From: Harmonia axyridis
Taxonomy: Eukaryota > Arthropoda > Insecta > Coleoptera > Coccinellidae
Direction: 5' to 3'
Length of the DNA stretch: 64,000 bases
Assembly: GCF_914767665.1 (NCBI RefSeq)
Contig: NC_059507.1
Coordinates: forward strand, 8,804,001 to 8,868,000
Below, one piece after another: positions 22,683 to 34,404 of this stretch. The position numbers and the translations under genes were made by a program. Within the stretch, counting starts at the first letter, position 1, and every line of letters begins with the position of its first letter. Below the pieces are notes generated by a model. It ran no database searches, had not been told where the DNA came from, and saw only the letters and a program-made list of their open reading frames with translations.

Positions 22683-25231
22683 ATGTTCAAAACATTTATT
22701 TTGGTTTCGTTATTTCTCCATGTCTTCGGTATGTTATATCCATAATTTTATTCTTGATTTGTGAAAAACAACTATGTATTGTCATTTTTTTCTCGTATCA
22801 TAGATTATAATGTAATGAGAATTGATTCATTGTGTTATTGTTCCAAATTTATGAGAGCTTGTTCACCGGAAGACACATGGCTCTATCATTTCGACGCAAT
22901 GCTTAGAATTTCTGAATTTTGAGAGGGAAATAATGTCAAACGACAAGGTTCCACTAACTGATGACGAATCGTTGGTCGAATTCATATATGTTCGTCCATC
23001 TGGCAGTTTGATAACTCTCGAACGAATAGAGCTAGGAACATAAAATTTTCTGGGTAGGTGTGGATCACGAATGGTGCAGTTTGGATCCTAAATGGGCATA
23101 AAACAACTAGGGGTTGCGTAAGTTGATCGCGTTAATAGAACCATTGAAAATTCATGCATAATATCGAAATTTCACTTTCAACCTCAACTATTCTGAAACA
23201 TAATTTCAGAATTGAGATGTGTCAATTCATTCGGTACGGTATCATCAAATTGAGCTAGGACTGCTTTTCATATTTCAAAGATTTCCTGAAAAATATTTGC
23301 CATAGAGGTTATACAGGGTGTTCCTAAATTGGAGGTGCTAACGAAAATGGGTAATTCCTCCGACACGTCCCATAAGCATTGGCCGGAAACGATTTGTTTT
23401 CGAGATAACTTCAGAAGGAATTGAAATTTTGGATGAATATTCCATTTTAAGTTTTATATCACGTGATATGCCAATTTCAGTTGAAAATCTATAGGATGGT
23501 ATTCTTTTGGAACAGTGCCTGCATTTTTCCTTTAGACTATATTTTTTAGTGAATCACTGGTATTTTGAAAAAATATAAAGAAAACCTTCAACCTTAGTTC
23601 TTACTTAAATTAAAGGTTTTTGTTGACAAAACTACAGTTATCCAAATACTGTATTACTATAAAGTTTTTGGATTTCTATAGATTTGTCGTAACTGCTACA
23701 GATTTCGAGAAGAAAATTCCATACAGCTATCACAATAAATATCAAGTTAAGTAAACTGTGATGAATTAATTATATATCACTTTTGTTGCTTATTTTTCGA
23801 TCTAAAGCAGTGTTTTATAAGAATTCGTATAATCGTCATAGAAGAGTTGAGCTTCTCTAAGTTTGAATTAATTATTCCCCAATAATTAACCAAAGTAATT
23901 CGTTCCTCTGGAGAATTCAACTATGGAAGTCAAGAAATTCAATCAACCAAGTTATTAAGCGTGATCTTTCGAAAATGAGAATTTTTTATTTCAGCTTATA
24001 CTTCTTCTGAAAGAAACTACCCAAATTGGCTTTTACATATAGGAGTGAGAGAGGTTACAAAGGATGTTAATACCAGATTGAATAATCAACCAAATGGCAA
24101 TGAAATATCTTCTCTATACAGTGGGCTCATATCTGCATGTAAGCAATAACAAATAAGAATAACAGAAAAATATGAAATACCGCAGTGAAATTTTTTCTGG
24201 TGTTTCAGCGGACTGTTCCAAGAAGATAAAATTTTCTGGCATTCCTTTAGTTGACCTTGGCGGCCGTTTTTACTATTTTGGAACATACTTCAAGGTAAAA
24301 ATATAAATGAAAGAACACACGCGCGGCTATATTGTAAAATAAAGTTGTACAATTTTTCAACCATCGAAAACTTAATTGAAATCACAACGTGTTTGAAGAA
24401 CCCTCTGAAAATGAAGATTATAAGATTATACTATTGAAAAATCTAATTCAAAATAAATTTATAAAATTTAAAAAAAAAGAGAATTCGGAGGGACACTTCA
24501 TTGAAAATAAAATGACACAAAATTCCTGCAATTCGGCATGAATATTACAATCGCTTTTTGAAATTGAGGAGTAGATAATTGTGATATGTTCAATTTTTGA
24601 GAATCAATACTCGATGTTGGAATCTATCCGGTTTTCTTGGATAATTTGGCAAACTGAAAAATAACTTCATTATATTCATATGTGTACCTAGATCATAATA
24701 ATTTTTCATCAATTGCAATCATCCATAATGCAATTATAATTTCCATAAAAATCAACTTCTACTTTCTCAATTCCATAGGCTAATTTCTTCAAAGCGATGC
24801 AATTCTGCAGAGATCATGGAATGAACCTACTGAGTATTGAATCTGATGATGAAAATACAAGAATTTTAGATCATCTTTCAAAATATGGTATGTGTTTTTC
24901 ATTAAATGAATTTATTCCTCGATATCAGGTTTATACTTTCAGTATCTATATCTCAAAATAACTATATTAAACCAAATTTTTAGCAAAAGGAATCGATCAT
25001 TTCTGGACATCTGGATCAGATTTAGGAGAAGAAGGAAAATTTGTGTGGTTGTCCACTGGAAAATATTTAAATTACACCAACTGGAGTCCCCCTCAACCAG
25101 ATAATGCCGGAAATATAGAAAACTGTTTGGAACTTTGGAAGATTGATCGTTATATTTGGAATGACGAACCGTGTACAATACAATATAACTTTATTTGTGA
25201 GATGAAAGAATGTACCGACTTCTGCTTATAA
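22683..25231 (+). CDS. C-type lectin E, secreted, 210 aa if exon 2 is skipped
   Basis: Coding exons are 22683-22728, 23995-24138, 24209-24294, 24779-24887 and 24984-25231, with phases consistent over 633 nt. The exon-2 homologue at 22804-23053 reads open for about 38 codons (to RISEF) and then meets TGA. The CTLD is complete, with QPDNAGNIENCLELW, YIWNDEPC and FICEMKECTDFC. The exon 3/4 junction codon is TCG (Ser) where D and F have CCG (Pro). Intron 4 shares with D a deletion of roughly 200 bp relative to F and G. Same inferred role as its paralogues. Confidence 0.8.
22804..23053 (+). pseudogene. Decayed exon 2 of lectin E
   Basis: It carries the same one-base excess as in D (CCGGAAGACAC), reading SPEDTWLYHFDAMLRISEF and then TGA. 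Splice sites at both ends are intact. Confidence 0.8.
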
Positions 25232-25291
25232 TAAATTATGAATTCGAACAGGGTTTATATTGTGACACGTGAAATGCAAAAAAGTATTCAA

Positions 25292-25354
25292 TCCCTTTGG
25301 AATCGAACCTGCGTCGCGAGATTTACTGGCACACCGCCTAATTCACTAGGGCAT
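25292..25354 (-). repeat. tRNA-like SINE core (unit E)
   Basis: B box GGTTCGATTCC on the minus strand (25299-25309), with the A-box-like TAGTGAATTAGGCGG upstream. A second B-box match, GGTTCAACTCC, lies further upstream on that strand near 25385-25395. Confidence 0.6.
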
Positions 25355-25766
25355 TAGGAGGATGATCAAAAGGAAAACTCAGCGGAGTTGAACCGAAGAC
25401 TTTCGTAGTATAAAACCAAAATTACAAAATTCTGAACGGTGCGATAATAATAATAAAGATTTGAAAAAAAATGGTAAGAATAAAGCTATTTATTCTGAGA
25501 AACATATATAAGAATACCCATCTCCATCTATCGGGTAGAGGTAGAAATTATGTTCCCCAATCTTTGATTTCAGGGCATCCTTCCTTTCGTTGATGGCGAC
25601 CCCCATCTGTCGGTCAATTTCAAATCCTCTATGTGCCTAGATTCTAAAATCGCAGAATACCTTAGGATTTAATGATGCCACAAACTACCATACACATAAA
25701 AGGAATCTTGTTTGAAAAGGCCACGAAGAGACAAGAGAACCCTGTAACCTTGATCAATTATGAATA

Positions 25767-25965
25767 AAATTTTTATTGGACGCTAGTTCACCAAACAAGG
25801 CATTCTCTCCTTTCGTTCTATGTCTGTCATTTTCGAATTTTGAGCCTAGAACGCTTAAAGACGATGATATTCGACTCACTGATGACGAATTCATAGTCCA
25901 AATCAAGAATAACTGGACGGCCGGAAACACGATAACTCCTAAACGAAAAGAGCTAAAAACTTTTC
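25767..25965 (+). pseudogene. Orphan lectin exon 2 homologue after E, reading frame intact
   Basis: The open frame contains SPNKAFSPFVLCLSFSNFEP, LTDDEFIVQIKN and NTITPKRKELKTFQ. It aligns residue by residue with exon 2 of gene C (LPNTHG...CLEFLNFER, LTDNESLVEIKY, SSITPERKELGT). No signal-peptide exon precedes it and no lectin exon 3 follows before the promoter of F, so it cannot make a lectin as it stands. Either it is a relic or an exon used by splicing not visible from sequence. Confidence 0.7.
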
Positions 25966-26677
25966 AGAGACTGTGTGTCCGCAAACACTTATTCTAAGAG
26001 TCTGAACTTATGATCTACTAGTCTGATAATTCGGTATGGAAAGTGAATCTAAATCATAAGTATTTCAATATAAATGTTAGCTCTTTCGAATACATCTGTG
26101 CGCATTATGCACTGGCAACGCAAAATTACTAGGACTCGATCAATATTTTGCATTTCACTAGTCCGATTCAAATCGAATCCAGTGTGGGTATTATAGTGGG
26201 GGCATAAATAGTTTCATTGGAATTTCAGCTTCTTCAAGTATACAAAAACTTAAAACTTTTCGACAGATGAAAATTTTGCAAGAGCCAAAAATACGAACTG
26301 TAGATGATTCATTTTGGGGAGTGAAATGTCACACCATTTTTTTTTCTGATTGGTATTCGAACAAATTTCATATTGAGATGAATATATGAGGCACTACATA
26401 AAAATTTCAAGTTGTTTAGATTACAATTGGATAAAGAATCAACGGAAAGCAAATATGTTCAAATCTTATCTATGTTCGTTGGGTTAATTGTTACTGTCAA
26501 TCATCTTGCGATTCTTGCATCACATCTCAATACTATGATTAGTCGTCAGTTAAACCATCCACTATCCAGGTTGTTTACATCTTCTTGAATTCATATCATA
26601 AAATTCGATCATCACCGGTTTTACCACTTCCCGAATTAGGTTTGTATGGGATAAGGTGAAGAACCGTAATTTTGCAG

Positions 26678-26685
26678 TATAAATA
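26678..26685 (+). promoter_or_regulatory. TATA box of lectin F
   Basis: TATAAATA, 74 bp before the ATG at 26752. Confidence 0.75.
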
Positions 26686-26751
26686 TGAAGATACATATAG
26701 ATTGCTAAGGTAGTACCAGTTAAGAATCATCTTCAGGTCTCTTATGTGAAA

Positions 26752-29477
26752 ATGTTCAAAACATTTATTTTGGTTTCGTTATTTCTCCATGTCTTCGGTA
26801 TGTTATATCCATAATTTTATTATTGATTTGTGAAAAACAACTATGTATTGTCATTTTTTTCTCGTATCATAGATTATAATGTAATGAGAATTGATTCATT
26901 GTGTTATTGTACCAAATTTATGAGAGCTTGTTCACCGGAAGACACATGGCTCTATCATTTCGACGCAATGCTTAGAATTTCTGAATTTTGAGAGGGAAAT
27001 AATGTCAAACGACAAGGTTCCACTAACTGATGACGAATCGTTGGTCGAATTCATATATGTTCGTCCATCTGGCAGTTTGATAACTCCCGAACGAATAGAG
27101 CTAGGAACATAAAATTTTCTGGGTAGGTGTGGATCACAAATGGTGCAGTTTGGATCCTAAATGGGCATAATCCAACTAGGGGTTGCGTAAGTTGATCGCG
27201 TTAATAGAACCATTGGAAATTCATGCATAATATCGAAATTTCACTTTCAACCTCAACTATTCTGAAACATAATTTCAGAATTGAGATGTTTAAATGCTTT
27301 CGGTACGGTATCATCAAATTGAGCTAGGACTGCTTTTCATAATTCAAAGATATCCTGAAAAATATTTGCCATACAGGTTATACAGGGTGTTCCTAAATTA
27401 GAGGTGCAAACGAAAATGGGTAATTCCTCCGATACGTCCCATAAGTATTGACCGGAAACGATTTGTTTCCGAGATATCTTTAGAAGGAATTGAAATTTTG
27501 CATGAATATTCCATTTTAAGTTTTATATCACGTGATATGCCAATTTCAATTGAAAATCTACAGGATGATATTCTTTTGGAACAGTGCCTACATATTTCCT
27601 TCAGACTATGGTTTTTAGTGAACCACTGGTATTTCGAAAAAATATAAAAAAAACCTTCAACCTGAGTTACTACTTAGATTAAAGGTTTTTTTTGTAAAAA
27701 AACTACAGTAATCCAAAGACTGTTTTACTTTTCAGTTTTTGGATAACTGTAGTTTTGTCGTATCTGCTACAGATTTCGAGAAAAAAATTCCACCCAGCTA
27801 TCACAATAAATATAGTAAACTGTGATGAATTAATTATATATCACTTTTGTTGCTTTTCTTCCGATCTGGAGCAGGGTTTTATAAGGTTTCGATACACTCA
27901 TATAATTGTCATAGAAAAGTTGAGCTTCTCTAACTTTGAATTAGTTATTCCCTAATAATTAAGCAAAGTAATTCGTTCCACTGGAAAATTCAACTATGGA
28001 AGTCAAGAAATTCAATCAACCAAGTTATGAAGCGAGATCTTTCGAAAATGAGAATTTTTTATTTAAGCTTATACTTCTTCTGAAAGAAACTACCCAAATT
28101 GGCTTTTACATATAGGAGTGAGAGAGGTTACAAAGGATGTTAATACCAGATTGAATAATCAACCAAATGGCAATGAATTATCTCTTCTAAACAGTGGGCT
28201 TATATCTGCACGTAAGCAATAGCAAATAAGATTAACAGAACAATATGAAATACCGCAGTGACTTAAATTTTTTCTGTTTTTTTAGCGGACTGTTCCAAGA
28301 AGATAAAATTTTCTGGCATTCCTTTAGTTGACCTTGGCGGCCGTTTTTACTATTTTGGAACATACTTTAAGGTAAAAATATAAATGAAAGAACACACGGC
28401 TGTATTCTAAAATGAAGTATGAAGTTGTACAATTTTTCAACCTTCGAAAACTTAATTGAAATCACAACGTGTTTGAAGAACCCTCTGAAAATGAAGATTA
28501 TACTATTGAAAAATCTAATTCAAAATGACTTTATAAAATTTATCAAAAAAAGGAATTCGGAGGGACATTTAATTGAAAATAAAATGACACAATATTCCTG
28601 CAATTCGGTATGAATATTACTTTTTGAAATTAAAGAGAAGATAATTATGATATGTTCAATTTTTTCAACATTGGTTTATTTATAGAGTTATTTTTCACAA
28701 AAATTAGATGCCCTTATGATACACTATGAACCAAAATTTAGTGAAAGTCTATGAGTGGAAATTGATGAATGATGATGATTTGTTCATCTAGGATCTTGCA
28801 CTGAATTGAAGTCGATCCGAGATGAAACAAACTGATGATTCTTTTTGAGAATCAATACTCGATGTTGGAATCTACGGCTTTCTTTGATATTTTGGCAATC
28901 TGAAAAATAACTTCATTATATTCATATGTGTACCTAGATCATAATAATTTTTCATCAATTGCAATCATCCATAATTCAATTATAATTTCCATAAAAATCA
29001 ACTTCTACTTTCTCAATTCCATAGGCTAATTTCTTCAAAGCGATGCAATTCTGCAGAGATCACGGAATGAACCTACTGAGTATTGAATCTGATGATGAAA
29101 ATACAAGGATTTCAGATCATCTTTCAAAACATGGTATGTGTTTTTCATTAATTGAATTTATTCCTCGATATCAGGTCTATACTTTTAGTATATTTATCTT
29201 AAAATAACTACATTTAACCAAATTTTTAGCAAAAGGAATCGATCATTTCTGGACATCTGGATCAGATTTAGGAGAAGAAGGAAAATTTGTTTGGTTATCC
29301 ACTGGAAAATATTTAAATTACACCAACTGGAGTCCCCCTCAACCTGATAATTCCGGAAAGATAGAAAACTGTTTGGAACTTTGGAAGATCGATCGTTATA
29401 TTTGGAATGACATACCGTGTACAAATCAATATAACTTTATTTGTGAGATGAAAGAATGTACTGACTTCTGCTCATAA
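26752..29477 (+). CDS. C-type lectin F, secreted, 210 aa if exon 2 is skipped
   Basis: Coding exons are 26752-26797, 28068-28211, 28286-28371, 29025-29133 and 29230-29477 (633 nt, in phase). The exon-2 homologue (26873-27122) has the same frame and TGA as E. The CTLD matches D closely: NSGKIENCLELW, NDIPCTNQYNFICEMKECTDFCS. Intron 4 has the long form shared with G and C. Signal peptide and promoter are identical in type to D and E. Confidence 0.8.
26873..27122 (+). pseudogene. Decayed exon 2 of lectin F
   Basis: Frameshifted as in D and E, with TGA after RISEF. Acceptor and GTAGGT donor remain. Confidence 0.8.
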
Positions 29478-29537
29478 TAAATTATGAATAGAAACAGGTT
29501 TTATATTGAGACACGTGAAATGCAAAAAAATTTTCAA

Positions 29538-29592
29538 CCTCTTTGGAAGCGAACCTGCGTTTACTGGCACACCGCGTAACTCACTAGGGCAT
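29538..29592 (-). repeat. tRNA-like SINE core (unit F), shortened
   Basis: The B box is mutated to GGTTCGCTTCC (29545-29555). About eight bases between the boxes are lost relative to D and E. Confidence 0.5.
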
Positions 29593-30011
29593 TAAGAGGA
29601 TGATGGAAAGGAAAACTGAGCGGACTTGAACCGAAGACTTTCGTAGTATAAAACCACAGTTACAAAATTTTGAACGGTGCGATAATAATAATAATAAAGA
29701 TTTGAAAAAAAAATGGTAAGAATAAAGATATTCATTCCAAGAAACTTATATAAGAGTACCCATCTCCATCTATCGGTTAGATGCAGAATTTATGTTCCCC
29801 AATCCATTTTAGGGCATCTTTTCGTTGATGGCGACCCCCATCTGTCGGTCAATTTCAAATCCTTTTTGTGCCTAAATTCTAGAATCGCAGAATATCTTAG
29901 AATTAAATGATGCCACAAACTACCATACACATAAAAGGAATCTTGTTTGAAAATGGCCACGAAGAGACAAGAGAACCCTGTAACCTTGATCAATATTGAA
30001 TAAAATCATTA

Positions 30012-30180
30012 TTGGACGCTAGTTCGCCAAACAAAGCGTTCTCTCCTTTCGTTCTATGTCTGTCATTTTCGAATTTTGAGCCTAGAATGCTTAAAATGAA
30101 TTTATAGTCCAAATCAAGAATAACTGGCCGGCCGGAAACACGATAACTCCTGAACGAAAAGAGCTAAAATCTTTTCAGAG
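30012..30180 (+). pseudogene. Orphan lectin exon 2 homologue after F
   Basis: It retains CATTTTCGAATTTTGAGCC and the CGGAAACACGATAACTCCTG block but lacks the stretch encoding LKDDDIRLTD. The frame is therefore broken relative to unit E. Confidence 0.6.
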
Positions 30181-30877
30181 ACTGTGTCTCCGCAAACACT
30201 TATTCTAAGAGTCTGAACTTATGATCTACTAGTCTGATAATTCGGTATGAAAAGTGAATCTAAATCATAAGTATTTCAATATAAATGTTAGCTCTTTCGA
30301 ATACATCTGTGCGCATTATGCACTGGCAACGCAAAATTACTAGGACTCAATATTTTGCATTTCACTAGTCCGATTCAAATCGAATCCAGTGTGGGTATTA
30401 TAGTGGGGGCATTAATAGTTTCATTGAAATTTCAGCTTCTTCGAGTATACAATAACTTAAAACTTTTCGACAGATAAAAATTTTGCAACAGCCAAAAATA
30501 CAAACTGTAGATGATTCATTTTGGGGAGTGAAATGTCACACCAATTTTTTTTCTGATTGGTATTCGAACAAATTTCATATTGAGATGATTATATGAGGCA
30601 CTACATAAAAATTTTAAGTTGTTTAGATTCCAATTGAATAAAGAATCAACGGAAAGCAAATATGTTCAAATCTTATCTATGTTCGTTGGGTTAATTTTTA
30701 CTGTCAATCATCTTGCGATTCTTGCATCTTATCTCAATACTATGATTAGTCGTCAGTTAAACCATCCAGGTTGTTTACATATTCTTGAATTCATATCATA
30801 AAATTCGATCATCACCGGTTTTACCAATTCCCGAATTGAGTTTGTATGGGATGAGGTGAAGAACCGTAAATTTGCAG

Positions 30878-30885
30878 TATAAATA
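30878..30885 (+). promoter_or_regulatory. TATA box of lectin G
   Basis: TATAAATA, 74 bp before the ATG at 30952. Confidence 0.75.
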
Positions 30886-30951
30886 TGAAGATACATATAG
30901 ATTAATAAGGTAGTACCAGTTAAGAATCATCTTCAGGTCTCTTATGTGAAA

Positions 30952-33790
30952 ATGTTCAAAACATTTATTTTGGTTTCGTTATTTCTCCATGTCTTCGGTA
31001 TGTTATATCCATAATTTTATTCTTGATTTGTGAAAAACAACTATGTATTGCCATTTTTTTTCTCGTATCATAGATTATAATGTATGAGAATTGATTCACT
31101 GTGTTATTGTACCAAATTTATGAGAGCTTGTTTAACGGAAGACACATGGCTCTATCATTTCGTCGGAATGACTACAATTTTTGAATTTTGAGAAGGGAAT
31201 AATGTGAAGCTATAAGTTTCGACTTACTGATGACTAATGGGTGGTCGAATTCAAATATGTTCGTAAGTCTGGCAGTTCGATAACTCCCGAACGAAATGAG
31301 CTAGTAACTTCTAATTTTCTAAATAGGTGTGGATCTCGAATGATGCAGTTTGGATCCTTAATGGGCCTAATCTAACTAGGGGTTGCGTAAGTTGATCGCG
31401 TTAATAGAACCATTGAAAATTCATGCATAATATCGAAATTTTACTTTCATCCTCAACTATTCTGAAACATAATTTCAGATTCGAGATGTGTCAATTCTTT
31501 CGGTAAGGTATCATCAAATTGAGCTAGGACTGCTTTTCATATTTCGAAGTTATCCTGAAAAATATTTGCCATAGAGGTTATACAGAGTGTTCCTAAATTG
31601 GAGGTGCAAACGAAAATGGGTAATTCCTCCCATAAGTATTGGCCGGAAACGATTTGTTTTCGAGATACCTTCAGAGAAAAATGAACTGAAATTTTGCATG
31701 AATATTCCATTTTAAGTTTAACATGATGTGATATGCCAATTTCAATTGAAAATCTACAGGATGATATTCTTTTAGAATAGTGCCTGCATTTTTTCTTCAA
31801 ACAATATTTTTTAGTGAATCACTGGTATTTCGAAAAAATATAAAAAACCTTTAACCTAAGTTACTACTTAGAGTAAAGGTTTTTTTTCAAAAAACTACAG
31901 TAATCCAAAAACTGTATTACTATTCAGTTTTTGGATTACTGTAGTTTTGTCGTATCTGCTACAGATTTTGAGAAAAAAATTTCACACTGCTATCATAATA
32001 AATATCAAGTTGAGTAAACTGTGATGAATTAATTATATATCACATTTGTTGCTCATCTTCCGATCTGGAGCAGGGTTTTATAAGGATTCGATACACTCGT
32101 ATTATCCACACATTCGTTCCACTGGAAAATTCAACTATGGAAGTCAAGAAATTCAATCAACCAAGTTATGAAGCGTGATCTTTCGAAAATGAGAAATTTT
32201 TATTTCAGCTTATACTTCTTCTGAAAGAAACTACCCAAATTGGCTTTTACATATAGGAGTGAGAGAGGTTACGAAGGATGTTAATACCAGATTGAATAAT
32301 CAACCAAATGGCAATGAAATATCTATTCTATACAGTGGGCTTATATCTGCAGCACGTAAGCAATAACAAATAAGAATAATAGAAGAATATATGAAATACT
32401 ACAGTGACTTAAACATTTTTTGTTGTTTTAGCGGACTGTCCCAAGAAGATAAAATTTTCTGGAATTCCCTTAGTTGATCTTGGCGGCCGTTTTTACTATT
32501 TTGGAACATACTTTAAGGTAAAAATATAAATGAAAGAACACACAGGTTTATTCTGAAATGAAGTTGTATAATTTTTCAACCATAGAAAACTTAATTGGAA
32601 TCAAAACGTCTATGAAGAACCCTCTGAAAAAGATGATTATAATAAGATAATAAAATTTAATTCAGAATAAATTCATGAAATTAAAAAAAAAAATGATATG
32701 GAGGGACACTACATTGAAAATAAAATGACACAATATTCCTTCTTGAATATTACAGTCGCTATTTGAAATTAAAGAGTAGATAGTTGTGATATGTTCGATT
32801 CATTCGACATTGGTTTATTTATATAGATTTTTTTCACAAAAATTAGATGCCCTTTTGATATCGCTTATGATACACGATTTGTTCATTTAGGATCTTGCAC
32901 TAAATTGAAGTCGATCCGAGATGAAACAAACAGATGATTCTTTTTGAGAATCAATACTCGATGGTTGAATCTACGGCTTTCTTTGATATTTTGGCAATCT
33001 GAAGAATAACTTCATTATATTCATATGTGTAAAGTTTATTCAAAGTCACTTGAACTATTCCATAAAAACTCTTGGCCATAGATGTCCCTTTGAAGTGGAT
33101 ACCGCGATCTGCAAAATACCGGGGTTTATCTAAAAGTATTGTTAGGCAATACATTCACTGGGCCCAAAGGAATTTCTGGAAACTTGGACAAACCTTGTAT
33201 AATTGAAATATTCATCTTCCTCCAAGTGACTTTGGATATACTATACCTAGATCATAATAAATTTTCATCAATTGCAATCATCCATAATTCAATTATAATT
33301 TCCATAAAAATCAACTTCTACTTTCTCAATTCCATAGGCTAATTTCTTCAAAGCGATGCAATTCTGCAGAGATCATGGAATGAACCTACTGAGTATTGAA
33401 TCTGATGATGAAAATACAAGAATTTTAGATCATCTTTCAAAACATGGTATGTGTTTTTCATTAATTGAATTTATTCCTCGATATCAGGTCTATACTTTTA
33501 GTATATTTATCTTAAAATAACTATATTTAACCAAATTTTTAGCAAAAGGACTCGATCATTTCTGGACATCTGGATCAGATTTAGGAGAAGAAGGAAAATT
33601 TGTGTGGTTATCCACTGGAAAATATTTTAATTACACCGATTGGGGCCCCTTTCAGCCAGATAATTCCGGAAATATAGAAAATTGTATGGACATTTGGAAG
33701 TTTGAACGTTTTATTTGGCATGACGGACCTTGTTTAAATGACGCTTATTTTATTTGTGAGATGGAAGAATGTACAGACTTCTGCTTATAA
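30952..33790 (+). CDS. C-type lectin G, secreted, 211 aa, most divergent CTLD of the D-G group
   Basis: Coding exons are 30952-30997, 32209-32355 (one extra GCA codon), 32432-32517, 33338-33446 and 33543-33790, in phase over 636 nt. Its exon-2 homologue has lost the GT donor. The binding loop reads WGPFQPDNSGNIENC. The calcium motif is WHD instead of WND, changing a residue that normally ligates calcium in CTLD site 2, and the tail is KEC-like (EECTDFC). The AATAAA that overlaps the stop codon in the other genes is AATAAT here. Intron 4 has an insertion of about 210 bp. The gene is open, but binding properties may differ or be lost. Confidence 0.8.
31074..31323 (+). pseudogene. Decayed exon 2 of lectin G with destroyed donor site
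   Basis: A base is missing near the start (AATGTATGAG against AATGTAATGAG), stops are present, and the donor that reads GGGTAGGT in the paralogues is AAATAGGT here. Normal splicing of this exon is no longer possible. Confidence 0.8.
31844..31948. repeat. Double hairpin in intron 2 of lectin G, perfect 24-bp stem
   Basis: 31891-31914 and 31925-31948 are exact reverse complements separated by a 10-nt loop. Just upstream a second inverted repeat pairs AAAACCTTTAAC-type and GTAAAGGTTTT-type arms around CTAAGT/ACTTAG. Homologous but imperfect versions exist in D, E and F. Confidence 0.75.
33029..33238. mobile_element. Unidentified ~210-bp insertion in intron 4 of lectin G
   Basis: The paralogues run straight from GTGTA to CCTAGATCAT. 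In G about 210 bp intervene. The two edges carry a short inverted repeat (CAAAGTCACTTG and CAAGTGACTTTG). No known family is recognised. Confidence 0.5.
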
Positions 33791-33888
33791 TAATATAAGT
33801 TTATTCGTCTGATAATGGTTGATGATTCTGCTCATAATAAATGAAAAAAGTATATATTGTGACATGTGGAATGGAAAAAAGTATTCAA

Positions 33889-33947
33889 TCCCTTTGGAAT
33901 CGAACCTGCGGCTTGACATTACTGACACACCGCGTAACTCACTATAG
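33889..33947 (-). repeat. tRNA-like SINE core (unit G)
   Basis: Perfect B box GGTTCGATTCC on the minus strand (33896-33906) with an A-box-like TAGTGAGTTACGCGG upstream. Confidence 0.55.
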
Positions 33948-34404
33948 TAGAGTGATGGAAAGGAAAACTCAGAGAACTTAAACCGAAAACTTTTCTATTA
34001 TCAAATCTTACTAAATATTAAACGGTGCGAGAATAATAATAGTAAAGATCTATGACTTAGGTATGTCGTTAGCAGTCGATGCCGAAAATTCATTGAACAA
34101 ATAATAATAATAAGAATTAAGATCTTTATTCCAAGGAACATATATAAGAATACTGAACTCCATCTATCAGGTAGATGCAGAACATATGTTCTCTATTCTT
34201 TCATTTAGGGCATCCTTTCGTTGATTGCAACCCCCACCTGCTGGTCAATTTCAAATCCTTTATGTGCCTAGAATCGGAGAAGAACTTAGAATTTAGAGGT
34301 GCCACAAACTACTTTTCACATAAAAGGAATCTTATTTGAAAAGGCCACGAAGAGACAAGAGAACCCTGTAACCTAGATCAATTATGAATAAAATTATTAT
34401 TGGA

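Noticed and set aside
14366..34060. CRISPR-like spacing of repeated blocks in the lectin array
   Set aside because: Repeats are kilobases apart and are gene units with introns in a eukaryote.
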